Assembly: GCF_016591715.1 (NCBI RefSeq)
Contig: NZ_AP024109.1
Coordinates: forward strand, 1,426,001 to 1,490,000
Source of the DNA: Mesorhizobium sp. J8
Lineage (GTDB): Bacteria > Pseudomonadota > Alphaproteobacteria > Rhizobiales > Rhizobiaceae
Length of the DNA: 64,000 nt
Direction of reading: 5' to 3'
Under the pieces are notes generated by a model. It was given only the letters and a program-made list of their open reading frames with translations. It did not search any database and had not been told where the DNA came from. This document shows, piece by piece, positions 17,729 to 28,359 of this stretch. A program made the translations under genes and the position numbers. The first letter of the stretch is position 1, and each line of letters opens with the position of its first letter.

Positions 17729-18730
17729 ATGCGGTTCAAGGGTCTTGATTTAAATCTCCTGGTCGCGCTCGACGCCTTATTGACCGAGCGTAGCCTCACG
17801 GCGGCGGCACGCAGCGTCAAGCTCAGTCAGCCGGCAATGAGTGCGGCCGTCGCGCGGTTACGCGACTATTTCCGAGATGACCTGTTTACGATGGTTGGCC
17901 GCGAATTTACCCCTACTCCGCGTGCGGAACGGCTCGCGCCCGCCGTGCGTGAGGCTCTGCTGCACATTCAGCACTCCATTATTTCCTGGGATCCGTTTGA
18001 CCCGGCCCAATCAGATCGTTGCTTCAGAATCATTCTCTCCGATTACGTGACGCTCGTGTTTTTTGAAGGGGTCATGGAGCGTGTGGCGCGAGAAGCTCCC
18101 GCCGTCAGCTTCGAATTTCGGCCTCACACCGACGACAACGAGGACCTCATCCGGCGCGGCGAAGTCGATCTTTTAGTTCTCCCGGAAATGTTCACGTCTA
18201 ATGCTCATCCTCGAGCAAGACTGTTCGACGATGTACATGTGTGTGTGGGCTGTCGCTCCAACAAACGGCTCTCGGAGCCACTCACCTTCGAAAGATACAT
18301 GTCGATGGGGCACGTTGCGGTCAAGTTCGGCAATACGCAGAGGCCAGGCATGGACGAATGGTATTTGCAGGAGCACGGCCACAAGAAACGTATCGACGTC
18401 GTCGTACAGGGCTTCAGCATGATCCCGCACATGGTCGTGGGTACCCAGCGCATAGGAACCATGCCCTTAAGGCTGGCGCGTCATTTCGCGAAAACGATAC
18501 CCCTCCAAATCGTCGAGCTTCCGCTGCGCCTCCTCCTTCCGTTCACCGAGGTCGCTCAATGGCCTGCGCCTCATGATAATGATCCGGCAAGCCTCTGGAT
18601 GCGCGAAATTTTATTCCAGGAGGCGTCTGGTATGGTTTCGCCGCTAGCAACAGCCGAGTCCCTGGTCGACAGGACAGGTGCGGATATTGTCAGTTCCAAT
18701 GTGCAAATTTCATCATGGCCAGGATTGTAA
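17729..18730 (+). CDS. nodD: LysR-type nodulation regulator NodD (copy 2)
   Basis: 333 residues, about 20 longer than copy 1 because of a divergent C-terminal tail after residue 310. The start [20 protein letters not shown] and the helix-turn-helix [20 protein letters not shown] are canonical. The ligand-binding half keeps [12 protein letters not shown] and [15 protein letters not shown] second intact nodD in one window is common in broad-host rhizobia, where copies respond to different flavonoids or repress. It is not divergent from any nod operon; upstream lies a nodA pseudogene. Confidence 0.95.
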   Translation: MRFKGLDLNLLVALDALLTERSLTAAARSVKLSQPAMSAAVARLRDYFRDDLFTMVGREFTPTPRAERLAPAVREALLHIQHSIISWDPFDPAQSDRCFRIILSDYVTLVFFEGVMERVAREAPAVSFEFRPHTDDNEDLIRRGEVDLLVLPEMFTSNAHPRARLFDDVHVCVGCRSNKRLSEPLTFERYMSMGHVAVKFGNTQRPGMDEWYLQEHGHKKRIDVVVQGFSMIPHMVVGTQRIGTMPLRLARHFAKTIPLQIVELPLRLLLPFTEVAQWPAPHDNDPASLWMREILFQEASGMVSPLATAESLVDRTGADIVSSNVQISSWPGL

Positions 18731-19039
18731 ACGGGCAGCATGGCACCCCTGAACCGCGTCAATGCTGCCCATGACCCTGTCGGTCCCACGCAGCCTTAGC
18801 GGCCGCCTCGATCGTGAAGAATTACCTATCCGGCCCACAGCTATGGTCCGCATGGGTTCACGTCCCTTCTCCAGATGCTGAACCCGTCTGCTGTTCGGGG
18901 GCGATATGGCCGAGTATTACATACGGCACAGCTCATCGCCTATTATGGAACAGGCATCGCCGCCAGGGAAACGAATGCGCGCAGCCACTGTCATATTTGT
19001 TGAAAATAGCTCGCCCCGTTCACACCGCGTTTGCAAAGC
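18731..19039. other. Gap after nodD2
   Basis: About 310 bases with no recognisable gene. The left part is downstream of nodD2; towards 19040 it grades into the degraded 3' end of the nodD pseudogene on the other strand. No repeat or terminator was identified. Confidence 0.35.
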
Positions 19040-19653
19040 ATTATCGTTGCCGCACTGGCCGCATATCTCGACTCGAGCTCAACCGGGTAGCGCTGCCCAA
19101 GCAGCAATGCGCGAAATCACTTGGAATGACCAGGCCACAATCTGCAGCGGGCTTTTGCCTGCTTCGATGATCGAGCCCAAGCCAATCACGCCGTGAGCTC
19201 TTTCGAATGTGAGTTGCCCGGATAGCTCTTTGTTCGTGCAACGCCGTGCGGCCTGTGCGCCCTCGACATGCACATTCCGGCATAAGCGGAAAATCGATGT
19301 CACCACGCCGGAGCACTCAGGGGCGCCTCTGCGATTGCGAGCAGTTCGAAGGCTCGACGGAGGGAGCTTCCTACGCGGCACGCTCGACGGCCTTTTGAAA
19401 AGCGTCCTGAAACGGGGATCAGGCACAGGGTCGAAATCGTCCCAATGAACATGCAGTGCTGGATTTGCAGCAAAACCCCTCGGACACGCGTCGCGAGCGA
19501 GCCGTTCGGCATGTGGTGTCAGATTCAGTTCGCGGCCCCTTATCCAATAACTCATCGCCGAAACGAACACGCCACTTGGCTGGGTCGCGCTCTGGGCAGG
19601 TGGCTGAAGTTGATGCTGCGTACTGGCGTGGTGAGGTTGGGGCGGTCAGCAGG
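19040..19653 (-). pseudogene. nodD: nodD pseudogene, main part (interrupted by the IS element)
   Basis: On the minus strand several frames together follow NodD: NLTTPVRSINFS, then FGDEL and IRGRELNLTPHAERLA, then ALHVHWDDFDP, and CTNKELSGQLTFERA further on. Frameshifts and stops separate these blocks, so the gene is dead. Its first codons lie on the other side of the IS256-family element at 21075-21105, where the frame reads PDALL. Before the insertion, this nodD was divergent from the nod box that drives nodABC, the ancestral arrangement. Confidence 0.75.
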
Positions 19654-21074
19654 GATCGTGCCCACTGACGTGGTGTAGGTGACGGCATTGGTCGCCGTGC
19701 TCTCCGGCAAGGGCCGGATTGATCAGCGTGCCACTGCCGGCAGGCTGACGAGCGGATCATCACTCATCTGGCTGATGGTCTCAAGAGACATGTAGCGGGC
19801 TCGCTGGACGGCCCATTCATCATTCTGCTCCAGCAGCAATGCTCCGACGAGGCGGACAATGGCGTCGTCGTTGGGAAAGATGCCGACGACCTCTGTGCGC
19901 CGCTTGATCTCACCGTTGAGCCGCTCGATCGGGTTTATGCTGTGCAGCTTGACACGATGCTCCTTGGGGAAGCTCATGTAGGCGAGCACATCATGCTCGG
20001 CCTCATCCATGATGGCGGCGAGTTTCGGCACCTTCGGCCGGATCTGGTCGGCGACGGCGCGCCATTGCAGGCTGGCGGCTTCCGCCGTCTCCTGGGCGAA
20101 GGCGGTGGCGATGAAGGCCGAGACGACGCGGCGGCCGCTCTTGCCGGCATGGGCCAGCACATTGCGGGCGAAATGAACCCGGCAGCGTTGCCAGGTGGCG
20201 CACAGCACCTTGGAGACTGCTGCCTTGATGCCTTCGTGAGCATCGGAGACAACCAGCTTGACACCTCTGAGGCCGCGCCGGGTCAACTTGCGCAGGAACT
20301 CTGTCCAGATCGGTTCGGCTTCCGAGGTGCCGATCTCCATGCCCAGCACCTCGCGCCGGCCGTCGCTGTTCACGCCCACCGCGATGATGACGGCGACCGA
20401 GACGATGCGGCCGCCGCGGCGCACCTTCAGATAAGTCGCATCGATCCACAAATATGGCCAGTCGCCTTCGATCGGGCGTTCGAGGAAGGCCTTCACCTTG
20501 CCATCGATCTCCTCGCACAGTCGGCTGACCTGGCTCTTGGAAATGCCGCTCATCCCCATCGCCTTGACCAGATCATCGACCGAGCGGGTTGAGATGCCTT
20601 GGATATAGGCTTCCTGGATGACCGCGGTGAGCGCCTTCTCGGCCATGCGCCGCGGCTCCAGGAACGAGGGGAAGTAAGAGCCCTTCCTGAGCTTGGGAAT
20701 GCGCAGCTCGACCGTTCCGGCCCGCGTCTCCCAGTCGCGCTCGCGATAGCCGTTGCGCTGGGCCTGCCGAAGCGGGTTCTTCTCGCCATAGCCGGCGCCG
20801 GTCGCCGTGCCCACCTCCAGCTCCATCAGCCGCTCGGCAGCAAAGCCGATCATCTCGCGCAGGATATCGGCGTCGGGGGTCTTCTCCACGAGCGCGCGCA
20901 GGTTCATCATGTCGTCGGTCATCGGTCGTTCCTTCGAATCAGGTTGGTCTCAGCAACCCAACCCTACCGAAGAACATCGATGACCACCGCCGCTCGCTCG
21001 CTTCGGCGCAATTGAGGGCGCGCTCGCGAGCGGCTTCTCCACCGTCGAGCTACACCACTCAGCGGGGCACGACC
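19654..21074 (-). mobile_element. IS256-family insertion sequence (about 1.42 kb)
   Basis: The element holds one transposase gene. Its ends are imperfect inverted repeats: the left end reads GATCGTGCCCACTGACGTGG and the right end, reversed, reads GGTCGTGCCCCGCTGAGTGG, both followed by TGTA. The 8-base sequence TCAGCAGG flanks it on both sides (19646-19653 and 21075-21082), the expected target duplication size for this family. One further G is shared, so each border is uncertain by one base. The insertion splits a nodD pseudogene, and the intact transposase suggests it is relatively recent. Confidence 0.85.
19723..20922 (-). CDS. IS256-family (mutator type) transposase
   Basis: 399 residues, the usual size. 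The DDE catalytic residues sit in [26 protein letters not shown] and [20 protein letters not shown], all family hallmarks. Other conserved blocks are [23 protein letters not shown] (N-terminal, split here) and [15 protein letters not shown]. The frame is uninterrupted, so the element could still be active or recently was. It is transcribed towards the nodD pseudogene, away from nodABC. Confidence 0.95.
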   Translation of the reverse strand: MTDDMMNLRALVEKTPDADILREMIGFAAERLMELEVGTATGAGYGEKNPLRQAQRNGYRERDWETRAGTVELRIPKLRKGSYFPSFLEPRRMAEKALTAVIQEAYIQGISTRSVDDLVKAMGMSGISKSQVSRLCEEIDGKVKAFLERPIEGDWPYLWIDATYLKVRRGGRIVSVAVIIAVGVNSDGRREVLGMEIGTSEAEPIWTEFLRKLTRRGLRGVKLVVSDAHEGIKAAVSKVLCATWQRCRVHFARNVLAHAGKSGRRVVSAFIATAFAQETAEAASLQWRAVADQIRPKVPKLAAIMDEAEHDVLAYMSFPKEHRVKLHSINPIERLNGEIKRRTEVVGIFPNDDAIVRLVGALLLEQNDEWAVQRARYMSLETISQMSDDPLVSLPAVAR

Positions 21075-21110
21075 TCAGCAGGGCATCAGGGGCTGCCATA
21101 TCCACAAAAC
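21075..21110 (-). pseudogene. nodD: 5' end of the nodD pseudogene beyond the IS
   Basis: Read on the minus strand, the bases just right of the IS give ATGGCAGCCCCTGATGCCC, that is MAAPDAL followed by L, matching LVALDALL of NodD. Removing the IS and one copy of the 8-base duplication restores the continuous sequence into ALLT and the block at 19040-19653. The first residues of NodD are already lost or overlap the nod box. Confidence 0.6.
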
Positions 21111-21148
21111 GAATGCTCATCATCCAAACAATCAATTTTACCAATCGG
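21098..21148 (+). promoter_or_regulatory. nod box of the nodABCSUIJ operon
   Basis: Reads ATATCCACAAAACGAATG, then six bases, then ATCCAAACAATCAATTTT and ACCAATCGG. The right half is identical to the consensus at nearly every position. It lies about 215 bases before nodA and only 24 bases from the IS256-family element. Confidence 0.92.
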
Positions 21149-21364
21149 ACGGGATGTTGCATTAGAAACAGCGAAATCAAGGTGGGCTCAGGAAGGACGG
21201 CAAGTTTTGAGAGAGCCCATCAGCGCTGGAGCACCGTAGTACCGGGTCTACCAGTCCAATTGCCTAAGCATCACGATCGCTGACGACAGTGTCTGACCTT
21301 CAGCAATGACGGGGCTCGACCGCGTAACGTGTTCCTAGGTAAGCATCGAAAAGGAGTTCTTTGT

Positions 21365-21955
21365 ATGCGCTCTCAGGTGCGGTGGAAGCTGTGCTGGGAA
21401 AACGAGTTGCAGCTGTCCGACCATGTCGAACTCGCGGAGTTCTTTCGAAGGACATACGGACCGACCGGGACCTTTAATGCCAAGCCATTCCAAGGCAGCC
21501 GAAGCTGGGCCGGGGCTAGACCTGAGTTCCGCGCGATCGCGTATGACTCGAGCGGGGTTGCGGCACACATGGGATTGCTGCGCCGTTTCATCAAAATCGA
21601 TCAGACCGATCTGCTAGTGGCGGAACTCGGATTGTACGGGATACGCCCGGATCTCGAGGGGCTCGGTATCAGTAGCTCATTCCGCATCGTGCTTCCAGTG
21701 CTGCAGGAACTCGGGGTTCCATTCGGCTTCGGCACGGTTCGGCCAGCGTTGCATAACCTCGTTGCAAGATTTGGGCGAGGCGGTCTGGTGGTCGTCAAGT
21801 CGGGCATTCGCGTGCGCTCCACCCTTCGAGACGCGCTTCTCGACAAACCGCCCACGCGCATAGACGACGCACTTGTCCTAGTCGTGCCAGTTGGACGTCC
21901 GATCTCGGAATGGCCTGCCGGCGAGATGATTGATCGGAACGGACCAGAGCTTTGA
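21365..21955 (+). CDS. nodA: N-acyltransferase NodA (operon copy)
   Basis: 196 residues from the ATG after AAAAGGAGTTCTTTGT; the earlier in-frame start at 21329 is not supported. NodA attaches the fatty acid to the deacetylated non-reducing glucosamine of the Nod factor backbone at the cytoplasmic face of the membrane. It has the same length as nodA2 and shares RWKL-WE-ELQL-DHVEL and AGARPE blocks, but many residues differ, so acyl specificity may differ. Its stop overlaps the TTG start of nodB. Confidence 0.96.
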   Translation: MRSQVRWKLCWENELQLSDHVELAEFFRRTYGPTGTFNAKPFQGSRSWAGARPEFRAIAYDSSGVAAHMGLLRRFIKIDQTDLLVAELGLYGIRPDLEGLGISSSFRIVLPVLQELGVPFGFGTVRPALHNLVARFGRGGLVVVKSGIRVRSTLRDALLDKPPTRIDDALVLVVPVGRPISEWPAGEMIDRNGPEL

Positions 21956-22611
21956 GCCACTTCGACTGCTTATCTAAAGTGCGCAACGAGTGCGCGAACG
22001 ATGCCGGCCAACTCAGCGTGTATTTGACGTTTGACGACGGGCCTCATCCGTTTTGCACGCCGCAGGTGCTCGATGTGCTGGCGGCACACCGGGTGGCGGC
22101 GACCTTCTTCGTTATCGGCGCGTACGCCGCAGACCAGCCGGAATTGATCCAACGAATGATCGCGGAAGGGCATGAGGTGGCCAACCACACAATGACTCAT
22201 CCTGATCTGTCCGAATGCGAACCCGGGCAAGTGCAACGCGAGATATTGGAGGCGAATAAAGCCATCAAGGTGGCTTGCCCCCGGGCTTCGGTGCGGTACA
22301 TGCGCGCTCCGTATGGCGTCTGGACCGAAGAGGTCATCGTTTCCTCGGCGAGCGCTGGCCTTGCGGCGGTTCACTGGTCGGTAGACCCGCGAGACTGGTT
22401 TCTTCCCGGCGTCGACGCGATCGTCGACGCGGTGCTGGCCTCCGTCAGGCCGGGCGCAATCGTGCTCTTGCACGACGGGTGCCCTCCCAGCGAGATGAAA
22501 CCGTGCAGTGACGCCAGCTTGCGCAGCCAAACCATCATGGCGCTATCCCACATAATTCCAGCATTGCGCGACCGCGGATTTGAAATGCGCTCGCTTCCCC
22601 AACAGCACTGA
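21952..22611 (+). CDS. nodB: Chitooligosaccharide deacetylase NodB
   Basis: 219 residues starting with TTG that overlaps the nodA stop (TTGA), the layout known in other rhizobia. The deacetylase motifs [14 protein letters not shown] (metal-binding and catalytic Asp) and [11 protein letters not shown] (two His) are complete, with APYGVWTEE and VLLHDGCPP further on. Substrate is the non-reducing GlcNAc of the chitin oligomer made by NodC. The nodC ATG follows 17 bases after the stop. Confidence 0.96.
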   Translation: MSHFDCLSKVRNECANDAGQLSVYLTFDDGPHPFCTPQVLDVLAAHRVAATFFVIGAYAADQPELIQRMIAEGHEVANHTMTHPDLSECEPGQVQREILEANKAIKVACPRASVRYMRAPYGVWTEEVIVSSASAGLAAVHWSVDPRDWFLPGVDAIVDAVLASVRPGAIVLLHDGCPPSEMKPCSDASLRSQTIMALSHIIPALRDRGFEMRSLPQQH

Positions 22612-22627
22612 ACAGACCAAAGATCTC

Positions 22628-23965
22628 ATGGACCTTCTAGATACAACCAGCACTGTCGCCATCTCCTGTTATGCGCTGCTCTCGAGCGCATATAAGAGCA
22701 TGCAGGCGGCCTATGCCCGGCCATCGAGCGTTTCATCGGTATCGGACGACGTGGTCGACCTTTGGCCGAGCGTGGACGTCATCGTTCCCTGCTACAACGA
22801 GGACCCGCGCACACTCTTCGCGTGCCTCACTTCTATTGCAAACCAGGAATACACTGGAAGACTGCGGGTCTATGTTGTTGATGACGGTTCTGGAAATCGC
22901 GACGCCGTCACACCTGTGCACCAGACCTTCGCGAGCGACCCAAGATTCAACTTCATACTGCTCCCCAAAAATGCCGGAAAGCGCAAGGCGCAGATCGCCG
23001 CGATACGCCGCTCATCTGGAGACTTGGTGCTCAATGTCGACTCGGACACGATGCTGGCGTCCGACGTTGTCGCGAAACTTGCGCTGAAGATGCGAGATCC
23101 AGCGGTCGGCGCCGCCATGGGCCAGTTGACAGCCAGCAACCGGAGCGACACCTGGCTGACCCGGTTGATCGATATGGAGTACTGGCTGGCTTGCAATGAA
23201 GAACGCGCGGCGCAGGCTCGCTTCGGCGCCGTAATGTGCTGCTGCGGCCCATGTGCGATGTACCGTCGATCCGCACTTCTTTTGCTGCTGGATCAGTATG
23301 AGACGCAAACATTTCGGGGGAAACCAAGCGACTTCGGTGAGGATCGCCACCTTACGATCCTCATGCTGAAAGCGGGCCTTCGAACCGAGTACGTTCCCGG
23401 CGCCATCGCGGCAACAGTCGTTCCGGACAGGCTGGGGCCGTATCTGCGCCAACAACTCCGCTGGGCACGCAGCACTTTCCGAGACACCTGGCTTGCCCTG
23501 AACCTTCTGCCTGGCCTCGACCGCTTTCTAACATTGGACGTGGTTGGACAGAATCTCGGACCGCTGCTTCTCGCTGTATCAGTATTAACAGGTATCGCGC
23601 AGTTCGCACTAACTGGCACGGTGCCATGGTGGACAGTGCTGATGATCATATCCATGACCTTGGTGCGGTGCAGTGTGGTGGCGCTTCGTGCTCGTCAAAT
23701 TCGATTTCTAGGCTTTTCTCTCCACACGTTCATCAACGTCTTTCTCTTACTTCCCCTGAAAGCTTATGCGTTATGTACGTTGAGTAATAGCGATTGGCTG
23801 TCGCGCAGCTTCGCGGCGAGCGCGCCAGATAAACATGAAAAAGAGACCCCCGTCCCAACCCCGCTCACTGGATCAAACACTACGAAACTAGCGGGAGATT
23901 CGGCACAGCATCGTATGCGCCACCTTGCACGGGATTGTTCAGCGTTGGTGACTTCCGACGAGTGA
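22628..23965 (+). CDS. nodC: Chitin oligosaccharide synthase NodC
   Basis: 445 residues from the ATG giving MDLLDTTSTVAISCYALLSS, the typical NodC start; the longer upstream frame is ignored. A family 2 glycosyltransferase in the inner membrane that polymerises UDP-GlcNAc into the chitin backbone. The N-terminal membrane segment, DVIVPCYNEDP, VVDDGSGN, the DSD motif in LNVDSDTMLA, EDRHLT and the QLRWARSTFRDTW processive signature are all present, followed by C-terminal membrane segments from about residue 300. Full length and intact. Confidence 0.97.
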   Translation: MDLLDTTSTVAISCYALLSSAYKSMQAAYARPSSVSSVSDDVVDLWPSVDVIVPCYNEDPRTLFACLTSIANQEYTGRLRVYVVDDGSGNRDAVTPVHQTFASDPRFNFILLPKNAGKRKAQIAAIRRSSGDLVLNVDSDTMLASDVVAKLALKMRDPAVGAAMGQLTASNRSDTWLTRLIDMEYWLACNEERAAQARFGAVMCCCGPCAMYRRSALLLLLDQYETQTFRGKPSDFGEDRHLTILMLKAGLRTEYVPGAIAATVVPDRLGPYLRQQLRWARSTFRDTWLALNLLPGLDRFLTLDVVGQNLGPLLLAVSVLTGIAQFALTGTVPWWTVLMIISMTLVRCSVVALRARQIRFLGFSLHTFINVFLLLPLKAYALCTLSNSDWLSRSFAASAPDKHEKETPVPTPLTGSNTTKLAGDSAQHRMRHLARDCSALVTSDE

Positions 23966-23992
23966 TAGTTGCGTTATCGAGGTAGACAAATT

Positions 23993-24622
23993 TTGAAGCA
24001 GGACAACAATCATCAATTGTTGGATCGGGAACTAGCCGCAGACGATCCGTGGCTGCTCGACGCCAATCCGTTCGAGCGGGAGCGGCACACCCAAATGCTC
24101 CGGCTGTCGCTTTCCCAGGGTTCCATCACTAATGCACTCGAAGTCGGGTGTGCCGCAGGCGCGTTCACGGAACGACTAGCGCCCCATTGTCAACGGCTCA
24201 CAGTGATCGATGTGGCGCCGCGGGCGATTGCTCGAACGCGCCAACGGATGAAGGAGCCACCACATATCACATGGGCAGTCGCCGACGTTCAACAGTTCTC
24301 GCCTGAGGAACCGTTCGATCTGATCGTCGTAGCGGAGGTTCTCTACTACCTCAACGGCGTAGCCGAGATGCGCGCTGCCATCCGCAACCTTGCGCGGATG
24401 CTTGCGCCAGGTGGGCACCTGGTCTTCGGGTCTGCGCGCGACGCCACTTGCCGGCGCTGGGGTCACGCCGCTGGCGCCGAGACAGTCATGGCCATGCTGA
24501 ACGAAACTTTGATCGCTATCGATCACCTGCAGTGCCAGGGTGAGACCCCAAATCAAGATTGCGTGCTCGCCCTTTTTCGGAGTCCGGTTCGGCATCCGGG
24601 TGAATCGAGTTGTCTGCGTTAG
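23993..24622 (+). CDS. nodS: Nod factor N-methyltransferase NodS
   Basis: 209 residues from a TTG preceded by GAGGTAGACAAAT; another TTG at 23969 is in frame but poorly placed. NodS methylates the deacetylated amino group of the non-reducing end, using S-adenosylmethionine. The segments LLDRELAADDPWLLDANPFE (N-terminal), ALEVGCAAGAFTERLAPHC (SAM-binding glycine loop, about residues 45-65) and LIVVAEVLYYLNGVAEM are diagnostic of NodS. It stands in the usual place between nodC and nodU. Confidence 0.95.
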   Translation: MKQDNNHQLLDRELAADDPWLLDANPFERERHTQMLRLSLSQGSITNALEVGCAAGAFTERLAPHCQRLTVIDVAPRAIARTRQRMKEPPHITWAVADVQQFSPEEPFDLIVVAEVLYYLNGVAEMRAAIRNLARMLAPGGHLVFGSARDATCRRWGHAAGAETVMAMLNETLIAIDHLQCQGETPNQDCVLALFRSPVRHPGESSCLR

Positions 24623-24635
24623 ACGAGGAGACTTT

Positions 24636-26348
24636 ATGCGTATTTGTGGTATCAAGCTGACGCATGACGGTGCGGTCGCCGTTGTCGAGGACGGACGGCT
24701 CGTCTTTTGCATTGAGCAGGAGAAGCGGGACAACAACCGACGGTATCAAGCCATCGACGATCTGGAGGCAGTTGTCGCCGCTTTGGCGCAACACGGTCTG
24801 GATGCCCAGGACATTGATCAGTTCGTCATCGACGGCTGGGACGGGGATGTGGAGTCGCAGTTCCAGGTCCTCAGCGGAGCGACTCCAATCACTCTCAAAG
24901 GGGCACCTTATGTCGAACGCCATCCCGATGGTGTTCTCACTTCGCTCGATGGCTCCGGCCTAAAGCTCGATGGAAGATTCTTCTCTTACAAAAGCTACCC
25001 GCATGTTACTGGCCATGTGACCTCGGCATATTGCACCAGCCCGTTTGCCAAAACCGGGCAACCCGCGTTCTGCTTGGTGTGGGACGGCTGCATCTTTCCA
25101 CGCCTCTATTATGTAGAACGCCGGGGAGCTCGGCTCCTGGAATGCCTGTTCCCGGTAATAGGCCATGTTTACGCTGCAGCGGGCCATCACTTCGGGCCTT
25201 ACAAGCGGGCGGGTCGCGGTGACTGGGACCTAGGTGTTGCTGGCAAGCTGATGGCCTACATCGCGCTCGGATCGGTCGACGAAGACATCGTGGCGGTGTT
25301 TCAGGAACTGTACGAAGAGCGCTTTGCGGGCGATACAGATCTTGCCAGCCGTTATCGCGCCAATATCACCAGTGCCGAGCCCTTGCTTGAGGCCGTGCAC
25401 GACTTCTTCGAAGCCAGTGCGCTTCGACTGAGCGATCAGTCACCCGAAGATGTGCTGGCGTCGTTCCATCTTTTTCTCGAGCGTCTCCTTGCCCGCGAAA
25501 TGGCGAACGCTATGCAGCGGCATTCGCATCTTTCGGGGTCGCGAAATTTGTGCATCGCTGGCGGCTGCGGTCTCAACATCAAATGGAACAGCGCGTTACG
25601 CGAGACGGGCCTCTTCGATGCTGTGTGGGTACCGCCGTTTCCGAATGACAGCGGATCGGCAATCGGTGCCGCTTGCAGCGCAATGGTTGCGCAAGATGGC
25701 TTCGTGCCTCTGGAGTGGTCGGTTTACAGTGGTCCGGCCCTCGTGGGTGGCCAACTACCTTCTGGATGGGATGCCGCACCGTGCAGTATGACGGAACTAG
25801 CCTCCATCCTCGCCAGCAACAAGCCCGTAATTTTCCTCAGCGGGCGCGCCGAGCTCGGACCACGGGCATTGGGTGGCAGAAGCATTCTTGCGGCCGCGAC
25901 TTCGCCGGAAATGAAGGACTATCTCAACGAGGTCAAACTTCGCGAACACTTCCGGCCAGTGGCACCGATCTGCCTTGAGGACCGTGCACCGGAGATATTC
26001 AGTCCTGGAACGCCCGATCCTTACATGTTGTTCGATCACCAGACGCGGACGGAATGGCAGGACAAAGTTCCCGCTGTTGTGCATCTCGACGGTTCTGCGC
26101 GATTGCAGACGATTTGCAGAACCTCTCAGCACAAGGTGGCCGAGCTACTCGTCGAATATGAAAAACTCACGGGCATTCCGCTGCTTTGCAATACGAGTGC
26201 CAACCACCATGGGCGTGGGTTCTTTCCGGATGCCGCCGCAGCCTGCCAGTGGGGACGTATTGAACACATATGGTGCGACGGCGTGCTGTTGACCAAGACC
26301 CCCGCAACTGAGCTATCGCCGCTCGATGGCGTCCTTACGCTGAGTTGA
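24636..26348 (+). CDS. nodU: Nod factor 6-O-carbamoyltransferase NodU
   Basis: 570 residues from the ATG following ACGAGGAGACTTT; the frame is open about 100 bases upstream inside nodS. NodU transfers a carbamoyl group from carbamoyl phosphate to the non-reducing end of the Nod factor. The start [20 protein letters not shown] carries the ASKHA-type HDG motif. Further blocks are [38 protein letters not shown] and [16 protein letters not shown], as in the NodU/CmcH carbamoyltransferase family. It follows nodS by 13 bases in the same operon. Confidence 0.96.
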   Translation: MRICGIKLTHDGAVAVVEDGRLVFCIEQEKRDNNRRYQAIDDLEAVVAALAQHGLDAQDIDQFVIDGWDGDVESQFQVLSGATPITLKGAPYVERHPDGVLTSLDGSGLKLDGRFFSYKSYPHVTGHVTSAYCTSPFAKTGQPAFCLVWDGCIFPRLYYVERRGARLLECLFPVIGHVYAAAGHHFGPYKRAGRGDWDLGVAGKLMAYIALGSVDEDIVAVFQELYEERFAGDTDLASRYRANITSAEPLLEAVHDFFEASALRLSDQSPEDVLASFHLFLERLLAREMANAMQRHSHLSGSRNLCIAGGCGLNIKWNSALRETGLFDAVWVPPFPNDSGSAIGAACSAMVAQDGFVPLEWSVYSGPALVGGQLPSGWDAAPCSMTELASILASNKPVIFLSGRAELGPRALGGRSILAAATSPEMKDYLNEVKLREHFRPVAPICLEDRAPEIFSPGTPDPYMLFDHQTRTEWQDKVPAVVHLDGSARLQTICRTSQHKVAELLVEYEKLTGIPLLCNTSANHHGRGFFPDAAAACQWGRIEHIWCDGVLLTKTPATELSPLDGVLTLS

Positions 26349-26358
26349 GTGCGCGACG

Positions 26359-27267
26359 ATGGTAGCAATCGACTTTACCGGCGTGACGAAATCATACGGC
26401 AACAGGGTCGTTGTCGACGGAATGTCGTTTGCCGTTGCGCCCGGAGAGTGCTTGGGCCTCCTGGGACCGAACGGCGCGGGTAAAAGCACGATCACGCGGC
26501 TAGTCCTCGGCATGGCAACGCCTGACGCAGGTCAGATCACGGTGTTCGGCGTGCCAGTGCCGGCACGCGCCCGTTTGGCACGTCGACGGATCGGCGTGGT
26601 TCCGCAGTTCGACAACCTTGATCATAGGTTCACGGTCCGTGAGAACCTGCTGGTCTTCGGGCGGTATTTCAGCATGAGCAGACGTGAGGTCGAAGCGGTC
26701 ATCCCGTCGCTGCTCGAGTTCGCCCGCCTCGAGAACAAGGCGGATGCACGCGTGAGCGAACTGTCTGGCGGCATGAAGCGACGCCTGACGCTAGCCCGCG
26801 CGCTGATCAACGACCCGCAGCTGCTGGTCATGGACGAGCCGACCACTGGCCTCGATCCACAGGCGCGCCACCTGATCTGGGAACGCCTGCGTTCACTGTT
26901 GGCGCGCGGAAAAACGATACTCTTGACCACTCACTTCATGGAGGAAGCCGAGCGGTTATGCGACCGGCTGTGCGTACTCGAGCAAGGGCGCAAGATCGCC
27001 GAAGGGCGACCAGACGCGTTGATCGAGGAGCAGATAGGCTGCCAAGTGGTCGAGGTCTATGGCGGCAATCCCAACGAGCTGCGAGCGCTTATCAAACCAT
27101 ACGCGCAACGCATCGAGGTGAGCGGCGAAACTCTCTTTTGCTATGCGCCCGATCCCGAGCATGTGCTCGTGCAACTGCGTGGGGCTGCTGGTCTGCGCCT
27201 TTTGCAACGCCCGCCGAATCTTGAGGATGTTTTCTTGCGCCTGACCGGGCGCGAGATGAGGGACTGA
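26359..27267 (+). CDS. nodI: Nod factor export ABC transporter, ATP-binding protein NodI
   Basis: 302 residues. Walker [10 protein letters not shown] (near residue 37), signature [16 protein letters not shown] and Walker [14 protein letters not shown] are intact. NodI with NodJ exports lipo-chitooligosaccharides across the inner membrane. The gene starts 10 bases after nodU and is followed after 3 bases by nodJ, so the two subunits are co-produced. Confidence 0.96.
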   Translation: MVAIDFTGVTKSYGNRVVVDGMSFAVAPGECLGLLGPNGAGKSTITRLVLGMATPDAGQITVFGVPVPARARLARRRIGVVPQFDNLDHRFTVRENLLVFGRYFSMSRREVEAVIPSLLEFARLENKADARVSELSGGMKRRLTLARALINDPQLLVMDEPTTGLDPQARHLIWERLRSLLARGKTILLTTHFMEEAERLCDRLCVLEQGRKIAEGRPDALIEEQIGCQVVEVYGGNPNELRALIKPYAQRIEVSGETLFCYAPDPEHVLVQLRGAAGLRLLQRPPNLEDVFLRLTGREMRD

Positions 27268-27270
27268 ACA

Positions 27271-28059
27271 ATGAACCAAGGTTATGTGGCGGCCATGCCC
27301 GCCAACGCATGGAATTGGGTCGCAGTATGGCGGCGCAATTATTTGGCTTGGAAGAAAATCGCGTTTGCGGCGGTTCTCGGGAACCTCGCCGAACCGATGA
27401 TCTCTTTGTTCGCTCTCGGGCTTGGCCTCGGGATAATGATAGGCCGCGTCGACGGCACTTCGTACGTAGCTTTTCTGGCGGCTGGCATGGCTGCGGTAAG
27501 CGCGATGACCTCGGCGACCTACGAAACGATCTACTCGACTTTCGCTCGCATGGGAGGCGAGCGCACCTGGGAAGCGATGCTGTGCACCCAACTCACGCTC
27601 GGCGATATCGTACTCGGTGAGTTGGCCTGGGCCGGGACAAAGTCCCTTCTGGCCGGTACGGCAATCACGCTGGTTGCTGCCACGCTCGGCTATACAGAGT
27701 GGCAATCCATTCTCTACACGCTGCCAATCATCGCCCTCACTGGCCTCGCCTTCGCGAGCCTGGCGATGGTGGTCGCGGCACTTGCGCCCAATTACGACTG
27801 TCTCGTGTTTTACCAAACGCTTGTCCTCACGCCCATGTTATTCCTGTCCGGCGCCGTCTTTCCGGTCAGCCAAATGCCAGGCGCGTTTCAGCAGGTAGCG
27901 TCCTTCTTGCCTCTGGCTCACTCGGTCGACCTCATTCGCCCGGTCATGCTTGGCCACCCAGCCGAAGGCGTCGGACTTCATATTACGACACTTTGCACGT
28001 ACGCGGTTTTGCCGTTCTTTTTATCGGCGGCGCTGTTGCGTCGGCGCCTGATGCGCTGA
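27271..28059 (+). CDS. nodJ: Nod factor export ABC transporter, permease NodJ
   Basis: 262 residues with six predicted membrane segments and the ABC-2 type permease layout. The start region [17 protein letters not shown] and the segment [20 protein letters not shown] are typical of NodJ. It forms the membrane channel for Nod factor export with NodI. It closes the nodABCSUIJ part of the operon; a truncated aldo/keto reductase reading frame follows 15 bases later. Confidence 0.95.
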   Translation: MNQGYVAAMPANAWNWVAVWRRNYLAWKKIAFAAVLGNLAEPMISLFALGLGLGIMIGRVDGTSYVAFLAAGMAAVSAMTSATYETIYSTFARMGGERTWEAMLCTQLTLGDIVLGELAWAGTKSLLAGTAITLVAATLGYTEWQSILYTLPIIALTGLAFASLAMVVAALAPNYDCLVFYQTLVLTPMLFLSGAVFPVSQMPGAFQQVASFLPLAHSVDLIRPVMLGHPAEGVGLHITTLCTYAVLPFFLSAALLRRRLMR

Positions 28060-28074
28060 CGAAGGAGATGCTCG

Positions 28075-28359
28075 ATGCAATATCGTGAACTAGGCCGCGA
28101 CGGCCTGAAGGTGAGCGTGCTCGGCTTGGCCACCATGAGTTGGGGAGAGCTGAACACGGAAGGCGAGGCGCACGCGCAAATGGAGGCAGCCTTAGATGCC
28201 GGCATAAACTTGGTCGACACAACCGAGATGTACCCTGTGCCACCCCGCGCGGAGACACATGGGTTTTCGGAGCGCTATGTCGGCACTTGGCTACGCAACA
28301 CCCGCTGCAGACAAGATGTTGCGCTTGCGACTAAGGTTGGGACCACATGCAATGACTGA
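28075..28359 (+). pseudogene. Truncated aldo/keto reductase (N-terminal 88 residues) inside the nod operon
   Basis: The frame starts MQYRELGRDGLKVSVLGLAT and continues MSWGELNTEGEAHAQMEAAL and EMYPVPPRAETHGF, a good match to the N-terminus of Tas-type aldo/keto reductases, which are about 345 residues long. It breaks off after ATKVG, exactly where the nodH reading frame starts, so 75 percent of the enzyme is missing. The catalytic Tyr is present but the cofactor-binding part is gone. It is probably a scar from the recombination that joined nodH to nodIJ. A short folded peptide could still be made. Confidence 0.8.

Noticed and set aside
22580..22627. Longer NodC with 16 extra residues
   Set aside because: The upstream codons overlap nodB and do not match NodC; the ATG at 22628 gives the canonical start.
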